A stretch of DNA of 64,000 bases from positions 588,001 through 652,000 of the forward strand of contig NC_014652.1 in NCBI RefSeq assembly GCF_000166355.1, written 5' to 3'. The notes under the pieces are model-generated. The model saw nothing but the letters and a program-made list of their open reading frames with translations, ran no database searches and was not told where the DNA came from. This DNA comes from Caldicellulosiruptor hydrothermalis 108. GTDB taxonomy: Bacteria > Bacillota > Thermoanaerobacteria > Caldicellulosiruptorales > Caldicellulosiruptoraceae. Numbering within the stretch: position 1 is the first letter of the stretch; every line of letters starts with the position of its first letter. Both the position numbers and the translations under genes were made by a program. Shown here one piece after another: positions 53,242 to 61,923 of the stretch.

Positions 53242-54049
53242 AGTTGTAGAGGATTTGACAACTGAAAATAAGCCAAAAAAGAAAGAGAAGAAAAAGAGAA
53301 AGGGTTTATTAATATTTTTAATAATTTTTCTGATTCTTGCTGGAGCGTCGTTTGCCGCTGTGTACTTTAATCTTTTTGGAGCAAAAAATGCTTTGGATGT
53401 ATTTCTAAAGAAAACTCCATTTGCAAAAAGTACAAATAAGACACAAACTGTAGATATGCAAAAGGTTTATGAAAAGCAGATTGCAGACCTTCAAAAACAG
53501 AAAGAGGCTCTGAAGTCAAAACTTTCTTTACTGGAAAAGCAAAACGCTAATTTGCAAAAGCAAATAGAAGATTTGACTGTGAAAATAACCGACCTTACTT
53601 CAAAACAGCTAGATGCTCAAAACAAAACAAAATATTTTGCAAGTTTGCTTCAGAATATGGATTCAAAAAAAGCTGCAAAGATACTTGAGAACTTGTTAGA
53701 TACAGATAGTCAGGTGGCAAATGATGTGCTTTCAGCAATACCATCTGAAACTGCATCAGAGATACTATCAAATATTGCGCCTGAGAAGACGATAAAATTA
53801 TTAGGGATTTCAAACTCAAATCAAAAGACAAATTCTGAAGATATCTCTATTTTGACAAACATCTATAAAAACATTGACCCGAAAGTTGCAGCGTCAATAT
53901 TTGAAAATATGATGAGTGATAATACAAAATATGCATTAGTGATTAGAATATTAAAATCACTTGATACAAAAACATCTTCGCAGATAATAAGTAACATGAG
54001 CGCTGAAAATGCTGCAAAGGTCACCTCAAGCCTTTCAGCATTGAGATAA
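53219..54049 (+). CDS. MotE/YlxF-like flagellar operon membrane protein
   Basis: A 276-residue protein: a Lys-rich start, one membrane helix at about residues 30-49, a long coiled coil (about 80-140), and a C-terminal domain of repeated MgtE-N-like helices (MDSKKAAKILENLL, IPSETASEILSNI, DPKVAASIFENMM, MSAENAAKVTSSL). This is the layout of Bacillus YlxF and of MotE chaperones. It sits between fliJ and fliK as in Bacillus. The start may be GTG 53219 or GTG 53228. Confidence 0.85.
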   Translation: MIEVAETKVVEDLTTENKPKKKEKKKRKGLLIFLIIFLILAGASFAAVYFNLFGAKNALDVFLKKTPFAKSTNKTQTVDMQKVYEKQIADLQKQKEALKSKLSLLEKQNANLQKQIEDLTVKITDLTSKQLDAQNKTKYFASLLQNMDSKKAAKILENLLDTDSQVANDVLSAIPSETASEILSNIAPEKTIKLLGISNSNQKTNSEDISILTNIYKNIDPKVAASIFENMMSDNTKYALVIRILKSLDTKTSSQIISNMSAENAAKVTSSLSALR

Positions 54050-54093
54050 TCTAAAATTTAAACTTTTAAAAAGAAAGGGGGGAAAAGGAGAAG

Positions 54094-55635
54094 GTGGGCA
54101 CGCAGAGCATTGTGAATACTAGTATGCTATTTTTTAAAACACCCACTGCAACATCGAAGACAAAAGATAGGCAGGAAAGCAGTATATCGTTTAAAGATGT
54201 TTTCAAAAAGACATCTGGCGATGCAGGAGATGTAGACAATAAAAGCAGTGTTTTGCCAAGAAAGGTAGTGACAGGGAGTTGTAGAGCAGCTATTGTATCT
54301 TCTCAAGGACAAGCTCAAAAGGATAAAGCTAATTTCCAAGAAGACAAACCTTTTTCTCAAGAGTTGCCAAACGGTACAAGCTCAGACTTAGAAAACCAGG
54401 TTCAACCCCAAGTATTGCAAGCTCAGATGATGGAATTTTTACAGCTAATTTTTAATTTGCTTCAAAGTGGTGAAAGCTTGGACAAGTTTAATTTAGAGCA
54501 GCTTTTTCAGAATAGCAGCATCCAAGGGACAGACTTTTTAAATTTGCAGCTGCGGTCAGTGCAGATGGACATGAATTTAGCTCAATATTTAAATTTAAAC
54601 GCTAATCTGAGCGATAAAATAGCAATTTCTGAACTTTTACAAAACATTGTGCAGAAAATAGAGCAGAAAACTCAAAACCAGCAGGTTCTTAGCTTTAGCT
54701 TTGTCCAAGGCAATGGAATTACTACAGAAAATATTTTTAAGTTATTAGAAGAGCTCATATTTGGAAAAGAGGGTCAAAAGCCGTTTTTTGAAGTTAAATC
54801 AGATGATAGTTCATTGCTTAAAAGTTTGAGAAATCTTTTTGCACAGGAAGGTCAAAGCTTCAAAGTTTTGTCTGAAGCTAATGATGGGGCAGAGATTTTA
54901 GAGCAGGTTTTAAAAGAGCTTGAGAATATTGTTAAAAAATCAAATGACCAAAAAACAGTAAATAGTTTTAATTTGGAGAATTCAGAGAAAGTAGAAATAG
55001 GCGAAAAAGGTACTAGCAATTTTAATGGTATAGGTTCAAATGACAATGATTTTAACAAAGTTTTTTCAACCTTGCTGAGAAAAGAGAACAACACGAGCGT
55101 AAATGACGAAAAAGGAGAATCTAAAACTTTAGATTTGAGACAGCATGCTTTTGCTTTTCAGAACAAGGTAGAGAATATAGAGAATACTATGTCTTATCAA
55201 GATAACAAAAGAATAAAAGAACTCAGAATGTCTATAATTAGCCAGCTTGCAGACAAAATTTCTGTAATCAATAAACAGAATTTGACGACATTGCAGGTGA
55301 GCATAAAACCCGAGTGGCTTGGAAGTGTTGTGATTGAACTGAGCAAAGATAGCAGCGGGAAAATTTTTGGCAACCTCATTGTAACAACGCCGCAGGTGAA
55401 AGAAATCATAGAAGGGTCGTTGAGTAATCTTCTAACCATTCTAAAAGACCAGGGTATAAACATATCACAGCTAAATGTAAGCTTAGGAGGAAATTCTACT
55501 GGTCAGCAGTATCAAGAACAGCAGAGGTTTTCTCAAAGAAGAAATTTGGTTGTTCAAGGTAATGAGGATAGTAGTAGAAGCATAGAGAGTTTGATTTATG
55601 AGATGAGCGAAAGCATTCTTAATTTGAGAGCTTGA
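54094..55635 (+). CDS. fliK: Flagellar hook-length control protein FliK
   Basis: A 513-residue protein. Most of it is a low-complexity Gln/Asn/Ser-rich ruler. The conserved C-terminal hook-length domain starts near residue 390 (LTTLQVSIKPEWLGSVVIEL, then PQVKEIIEGSLSNLLTILKDQGI). It measures the hook and switches export specificity. The start is GTG 54094 after AAAAGGAG. Confidence 0.88.
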   Translation: MGTQSIVNTSMLFFKTPTATSKTKDRQESSISFKDVFKKTSGDAGDVDNKSSVLPRKVVTGSCRAAIVSSQGQAQKDKANFQEDKPFSQELPNGTSSDLENQVQPQVLQAQMMEFLQLIFNLLQSGESLDKFNLEQLFQNSSIQGTDFLNLQLRSVQMDMNLAQYLNLNANLSDKIAISELLQNIVQKIEQKTQNQQVLSFSFVQGNGITTENIFKLLEELIFGKEGQKPFFEVKSDDSSLLKSLRNLFAQEGQSFKVLSEANDGAEILEQVLKELENIVKKSNDQKTVNSFNLENSEKVEIGEKGTSNFNGIGSNDNDFNKVFSTLLRKENNTSVNDEKGESKTLDLRQHAFAFQNKVENIENTMSYQDNKRIKELRMSIISQLADKISVINKQNLTTLQVSIKPEWLGSVVIELSKDSSGKIFGNLIVTTPQVKEIIEGSLSNLLTILKDQGINISQLNVSLGGNSTGQQYQEQQRFSQRRNLVVQGNEDSSRSIESLIYEMSESILNLRA

Positions 55636-55646
55636 GGTGAAAAAAG

Positions 55647-56141
55647 ATGGCAGACATGATGGTAAGTAGTAACACAAATGTATCAAATTCTACCCAAAGT
55701 TTAGCTGCTTCATCGGCCAAAAACGTCCTTGGCAAACAGGAGTTTTTAAATCTTTTAGTTACACAGCTAAGGTACCAGGATCCGTTAAAACCAATGGAAG
55801 ACAAAGAGTTTGTTGCCCAGCTTGCTCAGTTTTCTGCGCTTGAACAGATGCAAAACTTGAATGAGTCAGTTGAACTTTTAAAAGCCCAGAGCATGATAGG
55901 AAGATATGTTGTGGCAACAAGCCCACAAGATGCCTCAAAGCTAATTGAGGGAAGAGTTGATAGTATCAAGATAGACGGCAGCAAGGTATATTTGAAGGTA
56001 AACGGCACAGAAGTACTTTCTGATAATGTAAAAGAAGTTTATCACACCTACTCTGAGGAAATTTTGTCAAGCATTCTCAATAAAGTACCCTCAAAAGAAG
56101 ACCTGCTTGAGATACTAAGCTCCTTGCAAAAGGGAGAATGA
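55647..56141 (+). CDS. flgD: Flagellar hook assembly protein FlgD
   Basis: A 164-residue hook cap protein. LGKQEFLNLLVTQLRYQDPL, then PMEDKEFVAQLAQFSALEQM is the FlgD signature in the first 80 residues. A short C-terminal domain follows, shorter than in E. coli, as in other Firmicutes. Confidence 0.92.
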   Translation: MADMMVSSNTNVSNSTQSLAASSAKNVLGKQEFLNLLVTQLRYQDPLKPMEDKEFVAQLAQFSALEQMQNLNESVELLKAQSMIGRYVVATSPQDASKLIEGRVDSIKIDGSKVYLKVNGTEVLSDNVKEVYHTYSEEILSSILNKVPSKEDLLEILSSLQKGE

Positions 56142-56146
56142 GACGG

Positions 56147-56506
56147 ATGATAGTAAATAATATAAGAGGTATTACTGGTGGGAAACATGAAGGTTTTGTC
56201 TCAACTACTCCAAAGCAAGCCACAGAAAGTTTTGCCGGTATTCTTTCCTCATCGCTCAAAATTTCAAAACACGCAAGTGAAAGGTTGAAATTTCAGAATA
56301 TAAATTTGGATGAGGCTACTTTAGGAAAGCTTGAAGAGGCTTTGAAAAAGGCTGAGCAAAAAGGGCTTAAAAATGATGTACTGGTTTTAGATGGTGACAG
56401 GGCTTATATAGTAAATATTAAAAACAAGGTTATTGTGACTGTAAAAGATATGTCAAGCTTGAAAGATAACATATTCACAAACATTGATGGTGTGCTGATG
56501 ATTTAA
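56147..56506 (+). CDS. Flagellar operon protein of the flg_new (TIGR02530) type
   Basis: A 119-residue protein found between flgD and flgE in many clostridia. The core SKHASERLKFQNINLDEATL and the end DNIFTNIDGVLMI are typical. Its role is not fixed; it may help hook assembly. The ATG at 56138 overlaps the flgD stop but is only 2 bases from the GGGAG site, so the ATG at 56147 is better. Confidence 0.8.
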   Translation: MIVNNIRGITGGKHEGFVSTTPKQATESFAGILSSSLKISKHASERLKFQNINLDEATLGKLEEALKKAEQKGLKNDVLVLDGDRAYIVNIKNKVIVTVKDMSSLKDNIFTNIDGVLMI

Positions 56507-56515
56507 ATTGATAAT

Positions 56516-56618
56516 GGGGGATGGACCCGCAGAATGGGAGGTCCCCCGGACAAGGACCTTTCTGACTGACAGAGGAAAGGTCAAAAAAAAGAATACAATC
56601 TAAAATAAAAAAGGGGGA
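56516..56618 (+). promoter_or_regulatory. Structured leader before flgE, possible RNA switch
   Basis: Several exclusive pairings are possible. GGACC (56523-56527) or a second GGACC (56554-56558) can pair with GGTCC (56540-56544). GACCTTTC (56555-56562) pairs with GAAAGGTC (56575-56582). TCCCCC (56542-56547) can pair with GGGGGA at 56516-56521 or with the flgE ribosome binding site GGGGGA (56613-56618). No T-run follows, so translation and not termination would be the controlled step. This comes from hand pairing only. Confidence 0.4.
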
Positions 56619-56631
56619 TTTTATCTCAGCC

Positions 56632-58092
56632 ATGATGAGATCAATGTTTTCATCTATTTCTGCGCTTCGCGCTCACCAGACCAGGATGGATGTGATTGGT
56701 GATAACATCGCCAATGTAAATACAGTGGGGTTCAAGTCAAGCAGGGTGACATTTGCATCTGTTTTTGCCTCTGTCTTAAAATCAGCGTCAGCACCTGATA
56801 CAGCCTCTGGAAGAGGCGGGTCAAACCCTATGCAAATTGGTCTTGGTGTGTCGGTTGCGTCTGTTGATATGAACATGACAAGAGGAAGCCTTCAGAGAAC
56901 AGATAATCCCACAGACCTTGCAATTGAAGGCGATGGGTTTTTTGTTGTGGGAGGAGACGGTAGAGCTCCGCGCTTCACAAGAGCGGGAAATTTCAGCTTA
57001 GACAAGATGGGAAATTTAGTAACAGCAACAGGTTTAAATGTTCTGGGATGGATGTATGACCCTGTAAACAATCAAATTGACACCACAAAATCGCCTTCAA
57101 AGATAAACATACTTGCATTTCCTACTCTGCCTCCAAAGGCAACAGATAAGATTAGTTTTGACGGAAACCTAAGCGCAGATACAAAAATATATTCAGGGCA
57201 GATCACAAATTACGAGGACTTGTTGAATGTACCCGCTGACAGCAAGTATTCAACAAGTTTTAAAATTTACGATTCGCAGGGAAAAGAACACACATTGCAA
57301 CTCACGTTTGTAAAAACAAGCGATAACACATGGGAATGGTTTGTGGATGCTCCGAGGGTAAAGAAAAATATCGGTACTGCTCAAAATCCGGATGAGAAAT
57401 ATGTGTATGTTGATGAAATGCTGGATGCTAACAATGATTATGACAACTTCATCGCAAGAGGAACAATAACATTTGGACAAGCTGGAAAGGTGCTTGATGA
57501 CGAGAACACAACTGATGTTGAAGGAATTGCTATTACAGGGGGAAGAATTACTGGGAATGGAACTTTCACAATAAAATTCAAGAACGATGTTGTAAATCCT
57601 ATTACATTTAAAGTCAACAGTGCTGAGTTTGACGTAAATGACAATACAAACATTGCATTTTTCCTCAAAAACATAACACAGTTTGGTAATATGGAAAGCT
57701 CAATAAGGGTTGCGCAAATGACAGGATACAGCGCAGGAAGCCTTCAAGGATTTAACGTTGATGCATCAGGCAAGATTACAGGTGTATATTCAAATGGTTT
57801 GAACCAGCTGATAGGGCAGATTGCAATTGCCACATTTGCAAACCCTGCAGGACTTCAGCGAATTGGCGATAACCTTTATATAAACACAGTAAACTCAGGT
57901 GACCCCGAGATTGGAACACCTGGTTCTGGTTCAAGAGGTACAATATCTCAGGGAACACTTGAGATGTCAAATGTGGACTTAGCAAAAGAGTTTACAGACA
58001 TGATAGTAACTCAAAGAGGGTATCAGGCAAACGCAAGGGTGATAACAGCATCGGATGAGCTTTTGCAGGATTTGGTAAATATTAAGAGGTAA
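56632..58092 (+). CDS. flgE: Flagellar hook protein FlgE
   Basis: A 486-residue hook protein. The N-terminal rod/hook motif (HQTRMDVIGDNIANVNTVGFK) is near residue 15; GDGFFVVGG and FTRAGNFSLDKMGNLV follow, and the C-terminal helix contains MIVTQRGYQANARVITASDELLQ (read in two parts). The middle domain varies among species. The ATG (56632 or 56635) is 13-16 bases from GGGGGA, a long distance. A structured leader precedes it. Confidence 0.93.
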   Translation: MMRSMFSSISALRAHQTRMDVIGDNIANVNTVGFKSSRVTFASVFASVLKSASAPDTASGRGGSNPMQIGLGVSVASVDMNMTRGSLQRTDNPTDLAIEGDGFFVVGGDGRAPRFTRAGNFSLDKMGNLVTATGLNVLGWMYDPVNNQIDTTKSPSKINILAFPTLPPKATDKISFDGNLSADTKIYSGQITNYEDLLNVPADSKYSTSFKIYDSQGKEHTLQLTFVKTSDNTWEWFVDAPRVKKNIGTAQNPDEKYVYVDEMLDANNDYDNFIARGTITFGQAGKVLDDENTTDVEGIAITGGRITGNGTFTIKFKNDVVNPITFKVNSAEFDVNDNTNIAFFLKNITQFGNMESSIRVAQMTGYSAGSLQGFNVDASGKITGVYSNGLNQLIGQIAIATFANPAGLQRIGDNLYINTVNSGDPEIGTPGSGSRGTISQGTLEMSNVDLAKEFTDMIVTQRGYQANARVITASDELLQDLVNIKR

Positions 58093-58110
58093 AAGTGTAG
58101 GTAAAAAGTA

Positions 58111-58157
58111 AAGGGAGGGAGAAAAAGGTGTGCTACATAACTTTTTCTCCTTCCCTT
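58111..58157 (+). terminator. Long hairpin between flgE and flbD
   Basis: AAGGGAGGGAGAAAAA (58111-58126) pairs with TTTTTCTCCTTCCCTT (58142-58157) with one mismatch. No T-run follows, so it may lower expression of later genes or protect the flgE mRNA and not fully stop transcription. Confidence 0.5.
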
Positions 58158-58212
58158 GCAAAAGAGCAGATGCATCTTTTTCATTTCAATATCTTCAAGA
58201 GGTTGATTGTAT

Positions 58213-58440
58213 ATGATAAAATTGAGAAGGATAAACAACAAAGAGTTTGTGGTAAATGCCGATTTTATAGAGTTTGTAGAATCCACACCAGACACTGTAA
58301 TAACCCTCACAAACGGTGTAAAACTTGTTGTGAAAGAGTCTGTGGATGAGGTTATTGAAAAGGTCATTGAATATAAAAAGAGGATTTTTGAGGGTATTAT
58401 ATTTAATATACAACCTTTACAAAAGGAGCATGAAGGATGA
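58213..58440 (+). CDS. flbD: FlbD/SwrD-family small flagellar protein
   Basis: A 75-residue protein. IKLRRINNKEFVVNADFIEFVESTPDT, read in parts, and TLTNGVKLVVKESVDEVI match FlbD, called SwrD in Bacillus, which raises motor torque. A TTG at 58207 is in frame, but GAGG suits the ATG at 58213. fliL overlaps its stop. Confidence 0.85.
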   Translation: MIKLRRINNKEFVVNADFIEFVESTPDTVITLTNGVKLVVKESVDEVIEKVIEYKKRIFEGIIFNIQPLQKEHEG

Positions 58441-58907
58441 AAGGCGAAAAGATGAACTCAATAATTCTCATTTTACTCGTTCTGCTTCTTCTAATGATGG
58501 TGGGGATGGGAATAGGGTTTTTGACAGTTGTAAAAAATCTATCACCTACTTCATCAGCTGCAAAAACTACTCCAGTTGAGAAAAAACCAGAAAAGCTTTA
58601 TACATACGATGTAAATGATGGTAAGGCTCTTATGAGCAACCTGCAGGATACTCAAACAAATGCAGGAAGAATTATCAGAGTGACAGTTCAGCTTGAGGTA
58701 ACAGACAAGAAACTGCCTGAGACTATGAAAGAGAAAAACATAGTAATTGCTGATATAATCGACAGTGTTTTGAGAAGCAAGACAGCAGATGAGCTTTTAA
58801 AACCCGAGGGGAAAGAAAAGGTCAGAAAAGAGATTAAAGATAGGTTAAATGAGATATTTGAGAATAAAGTGTACAATGTCAATTTCGGTGAGTTTATAAT
58901 CCAGTAA
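58437..58907 (+). CDS. fliL: Flagellar basal-body protein FliL
   Basis: A 156-residue protein with one membrane helix at about residues 9-32 and an extracytoplasmic domain that rings the stator. VTVQLEVTDKKLPE and IADIIDSVLRSKTADEL are recognisable. The ATG overlaps the flbD stop (ATGA). Confidence 0.87.
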   Translation: MKGEKMNSIILILLVLLLLMMVGMGIGFLTVVKNLSPTSSAAKTTPVEKKPEKLYTYDVNDGKALMSNLQDTQTNAGRIIRVTVQLEVTDKKLPETMKEKNIVIADIIDSVLRSKTADELLKPEGKEKVRKEIKDRLNEIFENKVYNVNFGEFIIQ

Positions 58908-58929
58908 AAAAGGTGGTGAAAGTAAGAAT

Positions 58930-59919
58930 ATGGGCGATATACTGTCTCAGAGCGAAATAGATGAGCTTTTGCGTTCGCTTACATCAGGCGAACTTTCAAT
59001 CGAAGAGATTCAAAAGCCAAAACAGGAAAAGAACATAAGGGTATATGATTTTAAAAGACCGAGTAAGTTTGCAAAAGACCATTTGAGAACCCTTCAGATG
59101 ATATTTGAGAACTACGCCCGGATTGTCACCACCTTTTTATCTGGGTATTTGAGGACAGTTGTTCAGATGGACGTTTTGTCTGTTGAGCAGCTGACATATT
59201 ATGAATTTAGCAATTCTCTTTCAAACCCGGTTGTGATGGGCATTGTAAATTTTTCGCCATTAAAAGGAAGCATTGTGTTTGAGATGGCACCAGAGATTGC
59301 GTTTGCCATGATAGATAGAGTCCTTGGAGGATTTGGCAAAGGAATAGACAAAGTGAGGACTTTTACAGAGATCGAGCTTGTGCTGATAGAAAGGCTACTT
59401 CAGCAACTTATCAATTATTTCCAGGAAGCGTGGGAGAATATTGTTGATCTTCGGCCACGGCTTGAAAAGATAGAAACAAATCCACAGTTTACCCAGATTG
59501 TATCACCTAATGAGACAGTTGCGCTTGTGACCATTGCCATGAAAGTTGGCGAGGTAGAAGGCATGGCAAACATTTGCCTTCCGCATATGGTGATAGAGCC
59601 AATAATGCCGAGGCTCTCAACAAAGTTCTGGTTTTCAACATCTGCAAAGGAAACATCAGAGGAGACAAAAGAGTATTTACAGAAAAAAATTGAGAGAACA
59701 AGGGTTACAGTGAAAGCAGTACTTGGCAGAACACAAATTACGGTCCGGGAATTTTTGGAGCTTCAGGTGGGTGATGTGCTGAGGCTTGACAGGAGAAAGA
59801 ACCAGGAGATAGAAGTTTTTGTCGGGAACAAATTAAAATTTTATGGTGTTCCAGGACGAAAAGAAGGCAGGATTGCAGTAAAGATTACACGGGTAGAAGA
59901 GGGGGAGGATTTTAGATGA
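58930..59919 (+). CDS. fliM: Flagellar motor switch protein FliM
   Basis: A 329-residue rotor protein. The N-terminal CheY-binding motif (LSQSEIDELLRSL) opens it. The middle domain has the conserved GG of DRVLGGFGKG, and the C-terminal SpoA domain has LGRTQITVREFLELQVGDVLRL. fliY starts in its stop codon. Confidence 0.95.
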   Translation: MGDILSQSEIDELLRSLTSGELSIEEIQKPKQEKNIRVYDFKRPSKFAKDHLRTLQMIFENYARIVTTFLSGYLRTVVQMDVLSVEQLTYYEFSNSLSNPVVMGIVNFSPLKGSIVFEMAPEIAFAMIDRVLGGFGKGIDKVRTFTEIELVLIERLLQQLINYFQEAWENIVDLRPRLEKIETNPQFTQIVSPNETVALVTIAMKVGEVEGMANICLPHMVIEPIMPRLSTKFWFSTSAKETSEETKEYLQKKIERTRVTVKAVLGRTQITVREFLELQVGDVLRLDRRKNQEIEVFVGNKLKFYGVPGRKEGRIAVKITRVEEGEDFR

Positions 59920-61046
59920 GCGATTTGCTCTCTCAGGACGAAATAGACGCTCTTTTGCGGGGAATGAGCGAAACATCATCATCACCTACAATATCTGACC
60001 AGGACAAAGATGTTTTGGGCGAAATTGGAAACATCTCAATGGGCACAGCAGCCACCACCTTGAGCATTTTACTGAACCAGAAGGTAAACATTACAACGCC
60101 AATTGTGAGCGTTTTGAAATGGGAAGAGCTTCCCAAGGAGTTTCCTGTACCATATGTTGCAATTAAAGTGGTGTACAAGGAAGGACTTGACGGTGTAAAT
60201 CTTCTCATACTCAAGAAAGAGGATGTTGAAATCATTGCAGACCTTATGATGGGCGGTACAGGTCAAATTGAGTTTACCGAAGAGCTGACAGAACTTCAGC
60301 TTTCGGCAATACAGGAAGCAATGAACCAGATGGTGGGTTCTGCTTCCACATCGCTTTCTTCCATGTTAAATCTAAAGATTGACATAAATCCGCCCGAAGC
60401 CTTTGTGATTGACTTTGCCCAGAATGCCGAGGAGATGATACCTGAGCTAAAAAGAGCCGACGAGATTGTCAAGGTAGCTTTTCGGATGACCATAGGAGAT
60501 TTGATAGATAGCCAGATTATGCAGCTGATACCTGTTGACTTTGCAAAACAGCTTGTCGATGCCATGCTCAAAAATGCACTTGGTACACCTGCACAGATAG
60601 AAACATCAGCACAAAGTCAGCAAGAGTCTGTGAAGGAAGAGGTATTAAGACAACCTTCTTCTCAGCCTACGAAGAGTCAGAAGGCAGCGCCGCAGCCTTC
60701 TTATACGCCACCACCAAAGAAAGAGCAGCCGCAACAGGTTTACAATGTTTCACCTGTGCAGTTTGAAAGTTTTGATGAAGAAGAGGAGAGAAGGTATCCT
60801 GAGAACATTGAGCTCATTTTGGATGTGCCGCTTGAGATTACTGTTGAGCTTGGAAGGACACAGAAGCTTGTAAGAGAGATTTTGGAATTTTCAACAGGGT
60901 CAATTATTGAGCTTGAAAAGCTTGCAGGTGAGCCTGTTGACATTCTGGTAAACGGCAAGGTTATAGCAAAAGGCGAGGTTGTGGTCATTGATGAGAATTT
61001 TGGTGTGAGGATAACTGATATTGTCAACCCATCAAATAGATTATAA
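59916..61046 (+). CDS. fliY: Flagellar motor switch phosphatase FliY
   Basis: A 376-residue fusion of a CheC-like phosphatase with a FliN-like SpoA domain. The N-terminus LSQDEIDALLRGM binds CheY-P. Two phosphatase motifs are visible: DVLGEIGNISMG near residue 28 and an AIQEAMNQMVGSAS motif near residue 130. A Pro/Gln-rich linker (about 230-285) precedes the SpoA domain (ELGRTQKLVREILEFSTGSI). This is the Bacillus-type switch that removes phosphate from CheY. Confidence 0.93.
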   Translation: MSDLLSQDEIDALLRGMSETSSSPTISDQDKDVLGEIGNISMGTAATTLSILLNQKVNITTPIVSVLKWEELPKEFPVPYVAIKVVYKEGLDGVNLLILKKEDVEIIADLMMGGTGQIEFTEELTELQLSAIQEAMNQMVGSASTSLSSMLNLKIDINPPEAFVIDFAQNAEEMIPELKRADEIVKVAFRMTIGDLIDSQIMQLIPVDFAKQLVDAMLKNALGTPAQIETSAQSQQESVKEEVLRQPSSQPTKSQKAAPQPSYTPPPKKEQPQQVYNVSPVQFESFDEEEERRYPENIELILDVPLEITVELGRTQKLVREILEFSTGSIIELEKLAGEPVDILVNGKVIAKGEVVVIDENFGVRITDIVNPSNRL

Positions 61047-61132
61047 AATATAAATAAGTTATTTTTTCGTGAGCAAAAGTAAGTTTTTAAACTACAATTA
61101 AAAAAGAACTACATTGAAAAGGAGAGAGATTG

Positions 61133-61495
61133 ATGGCAAAAAGGATTCTGATAGTTGATGATGCGGCTTTTATGAGAATGATGTTAAAAGATATTATCAC
61201 AAAAAACGGTTACGAAGTTGCGGGAGAGGCAGAAAACGGGGCTAAAGCTGTTGAGATGTACAAAGAGTTAAAACCTGACCTTGTCATGATGGACATTACA
61301 ATGCCTGAAATGGACGGGATTCAAGCTGTGAGGGAAATAAAAAAGATAGACCCACAGGCAAAGATAATCATGTGTTCTGCTATGGGTCAGCAGGCAATGG
61401 TTATAGAATCTATTCAGGCAGGTGCGCGCGATTTTATAGTAAAGCCGTTCCAGGCAGAGAGAATTGTTGAAGCAATCAAAAAAGTGCTTGGGTAA
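61133..61495 (+). CDS. cheY: Chemotaxis response regulator CheY
   Basis: A 120-residue receiver domain. The acidic pair is in IVDDAAFMR, the phospho-accepting Asp is in LVMMDITMPEMDG, the switch Ser is in MCSAMGQQ, and the Lys is in DFIVKPFQ. The order fliY-cheY-fliO is the Bacillus one. The ATG at 61133 follows AAAAGGAGAG; an in-frame TTG at 61130 also fits. Confidence 0.95.
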   Translation: MAKRILIVDDAAFMRMMLKDIITKNGYEVAGEAENGAKAVEMYKELKPDLVMMDITMPEMDGIQAVREIKKIDPQAKIIMCSAMGQQAMVIESIQAGARDFIVKPFQAERIVEAIKKVLG

Positions 61496-61527
61496 AAATA
61501 GATTTTTGAGGAGAAAAAAATATAAAA

Positions 61528-61923
61528 ATGGAACTTGGATTTAGGGTAGTTTTAGCGCTGGGAGCTATATGCCTTCTCATATACATTACCTATTATGTAC
61601 TTAGGATTGTGAACAAAAAGATGTTTGGCAGGAAAGGGGAGTTTTTGAAGGTAATTGACCTGCTTCCCCTTTCTCAAGATAGTATGCTTGTGCTTGTTGA
61701 GATTGGTGACAAGGTTATTTTGCTTGGAAAGACGCAAAAGAGCATAACCTTTTTGAAAGAGTTCAGCAAAGACCAACTACTCAATTTCGAGGAGCAACAC
61801 CAGAGTTTTAAAAAGATAATTGATAACCAAATGAACTCTTCTTTTGACCTGAAGAACAAGGTGTTAAACCTTTACAACCTAATTAAAGACAGTGAAGGTA
61901 AAGAGGATGATGAAAAAAAATAA
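61528..61923 (+). CDS. fliO: Flagellar export protein FliO (FliZ)
   Basis: A 131-residue protein with one membrane helix at residues about 6-26 and a small cytoplasmic domain (EFLKVIDLLPLSQDSMLVLVEIGDKVILLG), read in parts, typical of FliO/FliZ, which helps FliP assemble. The ribosome binding site (GAGGAG) is about 14 bases from the ATG, longer than usual. Its end overlaps fliP. Confidence 0.88.
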   Translation: MELGFRVVLALGAICLLIYITYYVLRIVNKKMFGRKGEFLKVIDLLPLSQDSMLVLVEIGDKVILLGKTQKSITFLKEFSKDQLLNFEEQHQSFKKIIDNQMNSSFDLKNKVLNLYNLIKDSEGKEDDEKK

